Part shown: one piece after another, positions 59,595-64,000 of the stretch
Layout of the letters: every line of letters begins with the position of its first letter
Position numbering within the stretch: the first letter of the stretch is position 1
Origin: Metallyticus violacea
Lineage: Eukaryota > Arthropoda > Insecta > Mantodea > Metallyticidae
NCBI GenBank assembly: GCA_030762175.1
Contig: CM060837.1
Location: 8,078,001-8,142,000, forward strand
Reading direction: 5' to 3'
Length of the DNA stretch: 64,000 nucleotides
Notes under the pieces: model-generated
Told to the model about the DNA's origin: nothing
What the model saw: only the letters and a program-made list of their open reading frames with translations
The model's database searches: none
Translations under genes and position numbers: made by a program

Positions 59595-59785
59595 TTTTCA
59601 GGTTTGAGTTGCTTTTAAGTGCTGCAAATGTATGACATGGGACCCATGGCTTTACTTCCTTTCTGAAGAAAGCCATACTTACACCTGAAAAAAATCCATC
59701 GACCCTGGCCAGGAATGAACCTCTGGTCTTAGGTTTGGGAGGCAAGTATAGTTACTACACCACCAGGACTGACTTCAGAACCTAG
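59595..59785 (-). mobile_element. tRNA-derived SINE, family B
   Basis: On the minus strand: TCCTGGTGGTGTAGTAACTA (A-box region), CTTGCCTCCCAAACC, AGAGGTTCATTCCTGGCC (B box), then GGGTCGATGGATTTTTTTCA, AGAAAGGAAGTAAAGCCATG and GGTCCCATGTCATACATTTG. Unlike family A beyond the promoter boxes. The minus-strand open frame here is a shadow of the SINE. Confidence 0.7.
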
Positions 59786-59789
59786 GGCA

Positions 59790-61623
59790 ATAACTATACA
59801 TTCAATGACTATTTTATTATTCATTACAAGGTTAGTTTAAAGTCCTAAATATCTTTGAAGCCTGTGGTTCAGTGGCATGAAATCTGTGTGTGGCGATAGC
59901 CATATACTGAGAACTTAAAAATCATATTACCAACTTTTTTCTACTTTCAGTTTAACCAGAAAGTATTCCAACTGTTTTATTTTAAATGGAATATCCAATA
60001 TGCTCATTAAGAAATTTTCAAAAAGAACCCATACTACATACTTCGGTATAAATTTATTGGGGCTAAATCATGAAAAAAAGAAAACAAAACAAAAGAAAGA
60101 AAAATGAATAATTAAGTGCTTCTTTTGTTTGTTTATAAAGATAGTGGAACAAATTGAATATGAAATCAATCACAGTAGTAGAATGCATAAATTCATAACC
60201 CACATATCCTAATGACAAACATAAAAAGGAGTGAATACGAATTAATCGCTAAATATAAACGACAACTGTTAAAAAATAAATAAAATATCTTAGTCCTAGT
60301 TTTATGATTTAAAATTTTAAGCTTCATGTAGGCACCATTATGTCAGCTCATAATTTATATACAGATAAAACATTAATATATACAACTTCCATATATTTCA
60401 TTTTAAAAACAGGTCTTATTTTTAAGGCAGGTTCAACTTTAATAGATTTAATTCATTTAAATTCTAAGGAGGAATGTTTGTCTTCATTCTATTAACACAC
60501 AATTCGCTGGAATGTGTATGATAATTCCACTACTGGTCGTTTTAGGTTTTCAATGCTCCTCTCATTTTTGGGCTAACGGAGGAAATGTGGACTTACGATG
60601 CAGTGGCATGTACTTCAGCTCTGCCCAAATGACACATTTCCCTCCCCTGACCTGTCCTTTTTGTGGACGTGACTAAGAAATATGCACTGTGGACAAGAAC
60701 TCACTTTGCTCAATTACGTGATACATTTTCGAACAGCTATGGCGATTTGATAATAGGATACTTCGCTCATTTGTTTTATTTTTACCACCATTAACGCTAG
60801 GGGTGTGCAGAGCTTGACATTAGACAGGGATGAAGAGTGACCTTGTTCTGATAGCGCCCGAGCGGCTAGCCAGAAGTGAGCGACAGAGGGTAGTAACTGG
60901 CCGTTACCTACATGATTACACGGTCTGGAACATGGTTATCTATGGCCTGGAAAGGCGACAATCTTAACAGGGGACACTGCAGTTCTTAACTGAGATGTGC
61001 TTCCGCAGTTTAAATGAAAAGTGTACAAAAAATCAGCTCGTATGTAACGGTTTTCTTGCATACAAGCGTTATTTTAAAATATTCACAATAGAGAAATTTA
61101 TAATTAACATTTATATGATATTAACACTAACACATTGTTGGCAAAGGTATAGGTTTCTTGGGCAAAATATTTTTGCTTTCTTTATAATTTGAGAATGTTT
61201 CCATTTAGTTTTGCTCTAAAAGTCTTCATCCTGCAGTTTTTTCTGCAATTCCTCGTGCTTTATTTTGGAGAATGAAGTTTAAAAGTTTTGTCACAAGAAT
61301 GTCACTTTGTCTTTCTTGACCTCAATTCCTGCATTGAAACTTCTCTATAAACTTGGGGATAGTAAAAACTTTAAAGTGTTTTCACCGGGCGGACTTTTCC
61401 ACGTGTTTTAAAACACAAATGAATTTTAAAATGTTTTTCAGGAAGAATACAAAATTTCTCGATGGGTAACTGAATTCTCCTCGGTCTCTCAGCTTAATAA
61501 GATTATCAAAGGGCTGTCAGTAGTTTTTGACGGTTGTTATACGCAAGACAACCCGTTTTCTCCTCAGCTACTGCAATTAAGTAGCCACCAATCATTCCAG
61601 GATTACTGGTTGTTTTGAAAAGA

Positions 61624-61680
<57 letters not shown>

Positions 61681-62595
61681 TTATTGATGAAATTCAGTTA
61701 ATGTATATATGTAAAAAAATACAGCATTTGCTTCACATTTTTCTCTATCTTCTTTACAGTTATTAATGATGTTTTCAAGTAAAGACACCCTTTTTTCCCT
61801 TAGATTCCTTCATAAATCTTATTTTGCTTCTCAGTTTACGCACAGTATATCTCAGTAACTCTCTATTACATATGTATTTACATTTTACACTGCTGGATTC
61901 CTGAAAACGACCGGCGAATTGACATGTATTCTCAGTTCATTGGTGCCGGTATTAAATTTTCTCTATCATTATTAGTTATGGTCTATTTTACTTTCTTCAT
62001 TTCAGACTCTGTATTATGAATAGGAAATGAACATTTCCTGAAGACTCCCGCCTTTCTGTTTATGACTCGTAAAGCAATTAAAAGCATTTTATTTGGTAAT
62101 ATTTGTTTTATTTTTGTGCGTTTACTGAAATCATTTTCTTGAAAATATAAACTGCAGACCTTAAGAGTAGCTATATATTTGTGACCAGAGTCCCATTCTG
62201 TCTTGAAAAAGCAAAATACGGGATTAGGATTATTTCATGAACAGAATAAGAATAAAAGTAATATATATTTGAAATTGCATACTGAATATTAACACCTGTT
62301 ATAAATATCTATTCTATTCAGAAACCGTGAGACTGAGGTACAAAAAAGTCGACTATTACAATCGCTACCGTACGATTTTGTAATACCACCTAAGCGGGAA
62401 AAAAAAAAAGGATAACATACAGTGTCTCTATATTTCTTTGTATTCTGTAGTTTGTAAGATCAATTTACACATTTAACGCATCATCAAAACGCTTTAAAGA
62501 ATCCTCCATTTTGCGGTATGATTGCCAATTGTTCATGCTTTTGTTGCTATCATTACCTCATCACAGCCTCTAGCAAAAGTGGTCAGTGATGCGTA
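59790..62595. other. Unassigned, largely unique sequence
   Basis: Base composition is somewhat more even at 60500-60960 and 61380-61620. An (AAT)n microsatellite lies at 61626-61681. No exon supported. Confidence 0.5.
61626..61681. repeat. (AAT)n microsatellite
   Basis: About 18 AAT units. Confidence 0.95.
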
Positions 62596-62599
62596 TTAA

Positions 62600-62890
62600 G
62601 TTTTTTTTTTTTTTTTTTTTTTTGAGTAGTGTTTAACGCTCGTTTTTACTACTGAGGCACCACAGGTGGTGAACACTGATGATATATGAGATGAAATGAT
62701 AAATTGAGAAAGGATTTTTTTTTTTTTTTTAAGGAAGGGAGTGTTCCATGCCCAAATTTAGTGTACCTTCCGGCATTTACCATTTATGAGGACTGAGGAA
62801 AACCTGAAAAAAAAAAAACCGGTCATGGAGGACGGTCCTGGTGGGATTCGAACTCCAGATCACCCGCTCATGAGTCCTTGCCTCTCCCCC
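62600..62890 (-). mobile_element. tRNA-derived SINE, family A, second copy
   Basis: Reverse-strand order matches 24781-25064: GACTCATGAG, CTGGAGTTCGAATCCCACCA (B box), CAGGTTTTCCTCAGTCCTCA, GGGCATGGAACACTCCCTTC, A-run, CACCTGTGGTGCCTCAGTAG, AACGAGCGTTAAACACTA and poly-A. The A box region is lost in a G/C-run at 62881-62902. Confidence 0.8.
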
Positions 62891-62899
62891 CCCCCCCCC

Positions 62900-64000
62900 C
62901 CATAATTTCACTCCGTAATCCGGCTGTGATTGATCAAAATTCAATGTTTCGTTGGTCGATTTTAAGACACGTCACATGAGTGAAATACTTATAGTAATTT
63001 GGCCATCTTCTCGACATCTCTTAGTAAGGCCAAGAACTTTTAGGATACCTCTCGTAAATGGCATTTCATAGCAAAAGTCCACGTTGCTTCATTATTATAT
63101 CTTTTTACCGAATCCCTGCAAAAATTGGAACGCTACTGAACTATCCACCGTACAGTTCAGATCTGACTCACTTTTGCGTCACCTCAGTTAAAGAAATGCT
63201 GAGAGGGAAGAGACACTTAGAGTTAGTTGTTGCCTTTTCTTTTCTAAAGAAGCGTGCCAGGGGTGTTTCTTCTAGTGGTTCGGGTGAAAACAACTTTGTA
63301 TTCAGCGCAGGGGAAACTGCCTCGAAAAGAAATAGGCGAAGCTACTGATCGTCTTTTGCTTAGAAGAACCCGTAACAATTAAACCTAGTTGGACGAAAAT
63401 GCCCTGTCTACAGCTGGGGAAATGTTTCCTACTGCAACTGATAGAAACGTTGAACGGACATAAACAGAGTAGTTTAAAGACAAATTAAGCTTCCTGCAAA
63501 TTTTCTCTTCACAGTTAGGAGTGGTAACAATATTACAGGGCAGCTTTCCATCTTCCCGGAGTTTCTAGAAATGAAGTGGATAAGATTAAAAACACGGAGA
63601 CAGAGACAGAAGAAAGTAAAACACCGTACGCTATTAAACGACCATTCCAAAACTCTCTCTCCAGCTATAGAAAAGGCAACCCCCTGTCCTTTATTTTTCG
63701 CATCGGACGCAAGCAGTTTCTATTCAATTTAGAAGAAGAAGATTGAAGAAAGACATCTTCAAGTGCTGTGTAAACGCGAAATTTTACTCCTTGGATAATT
63801 GAGGCATCTCTTAATTTCATCAACGTCTTCTTCAATACACGGTAGAGAAATAACTTATTAATCAAAAGATAAATTACTATACAGAATAAACGCTTTAAAA
63901 AGTGCAGTCTGAGGAAGGATCTTAAAATAATATAACTCTGCAGAGAAAGACGAAGTACACACAGCGCTGTACTAACCTCTGTGTAATGTGCCCATCCTTA
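62900..64000. other. Mostly unique sequence at right edge
   Basis: Apart from the mariner scrap at 63100-63230 nothing is identified. A 66-codon minus frame (63665-63865) has coding-like composition but no known domain. Confidence 0.5.
63100..63230 (+). pseudogene. Mariner-type transposase fragment
   Basis: LLNYPPYSSDLTHFCV then KEMLRGKRH resembles the third catalytic Asp region of mariner transposases (HPPYSPDLAPSDFHLF...LKGKRF). Only about 40 residues are recognisable; the frame that contains it (63058-63348) diverges on both sides. Distinct from the copies at 1-529 and 49827-50742. Confidence 0.55.

Noticed and set aside
59210..59635. 141-codon open frame as a host gene
   Set aside because: No recognisable domain, end overlaps a SINE, no splice or promoter support.
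61220..61262. Minus-strand KIKHEELQKKLQDEDF before a stop as a last exon
   Set aside because: Only 16 residues and no clear splice acceptor; low-complexity helix-like sequence arises by chance.
63665..63865. 66-codon minus frame as an exon
   Set aside because: Coding-like composition but no domain, and splice sites are not evident.

Overview
This is AT-rich, intron- and repeat-laden eukaryotic DNA from an invertebrate metazoan, possibly an arthropod; the sequence alone does not fix the species. There are no bacterial-style operons, no rRNA or intact tRNA genes, and no host protein-coding exon that I can defend. Nearly everything recognisable is a decayed transposable element or a simple or tandem repeat. 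The dominant class is Penelope-like elements (PLEs): reverse transcriptase (RT) joined to a C-terminal GIY-YIG endonuclease. At least ten partial or near-complete copies are present, none with an uninterrupted reading frame. Around them are four fragments of non-LTR retrotransposon (LINE), mariner and pogo-type DNA transposase pseudogenes, two families of tRNA-derived SINE, and a non-coding element of about 1 kb with terminal inverted repeats (TIRs).

Layout. 1-1700: the end of a duplicated block with a mariner pseudogene; its second copy is at 49827-51640. 1700-22735: a degenerate tandem array with spacings of about 70 and 110-130 bp, invaded by PLEs (5850-7650, 12466-13330, 13805-14684, 19085-21190) and LINEs (8395-10185, 15950-18780, 22735-23140). 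23140-34640: mostly unassigned DNA with a SINE, PLE fragments, fold-back insertions and a pogo transposase split by a perfect palindrome. 34845-42505: two copies of a duplicated segment carrying the TIR element, with a LINE between them. 42540-46720 and 52160-54700: members of a second PLE family, with short hairpins at their 3' ends. 56399-58560: a third PLE family in head-to-head arrangement. 58560-64000: mostly unique sequence with two SINEs and a mariner scrap.

The most interesting signal is shared architecture of the PLE insertions. Several carry an inverted copy of their own 3' terminal region at the opposite end; the cleanest case is a 309-bp insertion with perfect 125-bp arms, flanked by a 14-bp target-site duplication and inserted in frame-traceable pogo transposase sequence. 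The repeated terminal region contains a hammerhead-ribozyme-like core (CTGANGA, a GC-rich stem-loop, GAAAC, then a GTC-type site). Hammerhead motifs are known from PLE terminal repeats, so the ribozyme idea is not new; the recurrent fold-back form, with one arm shorter at its tip, deserves a closer look.
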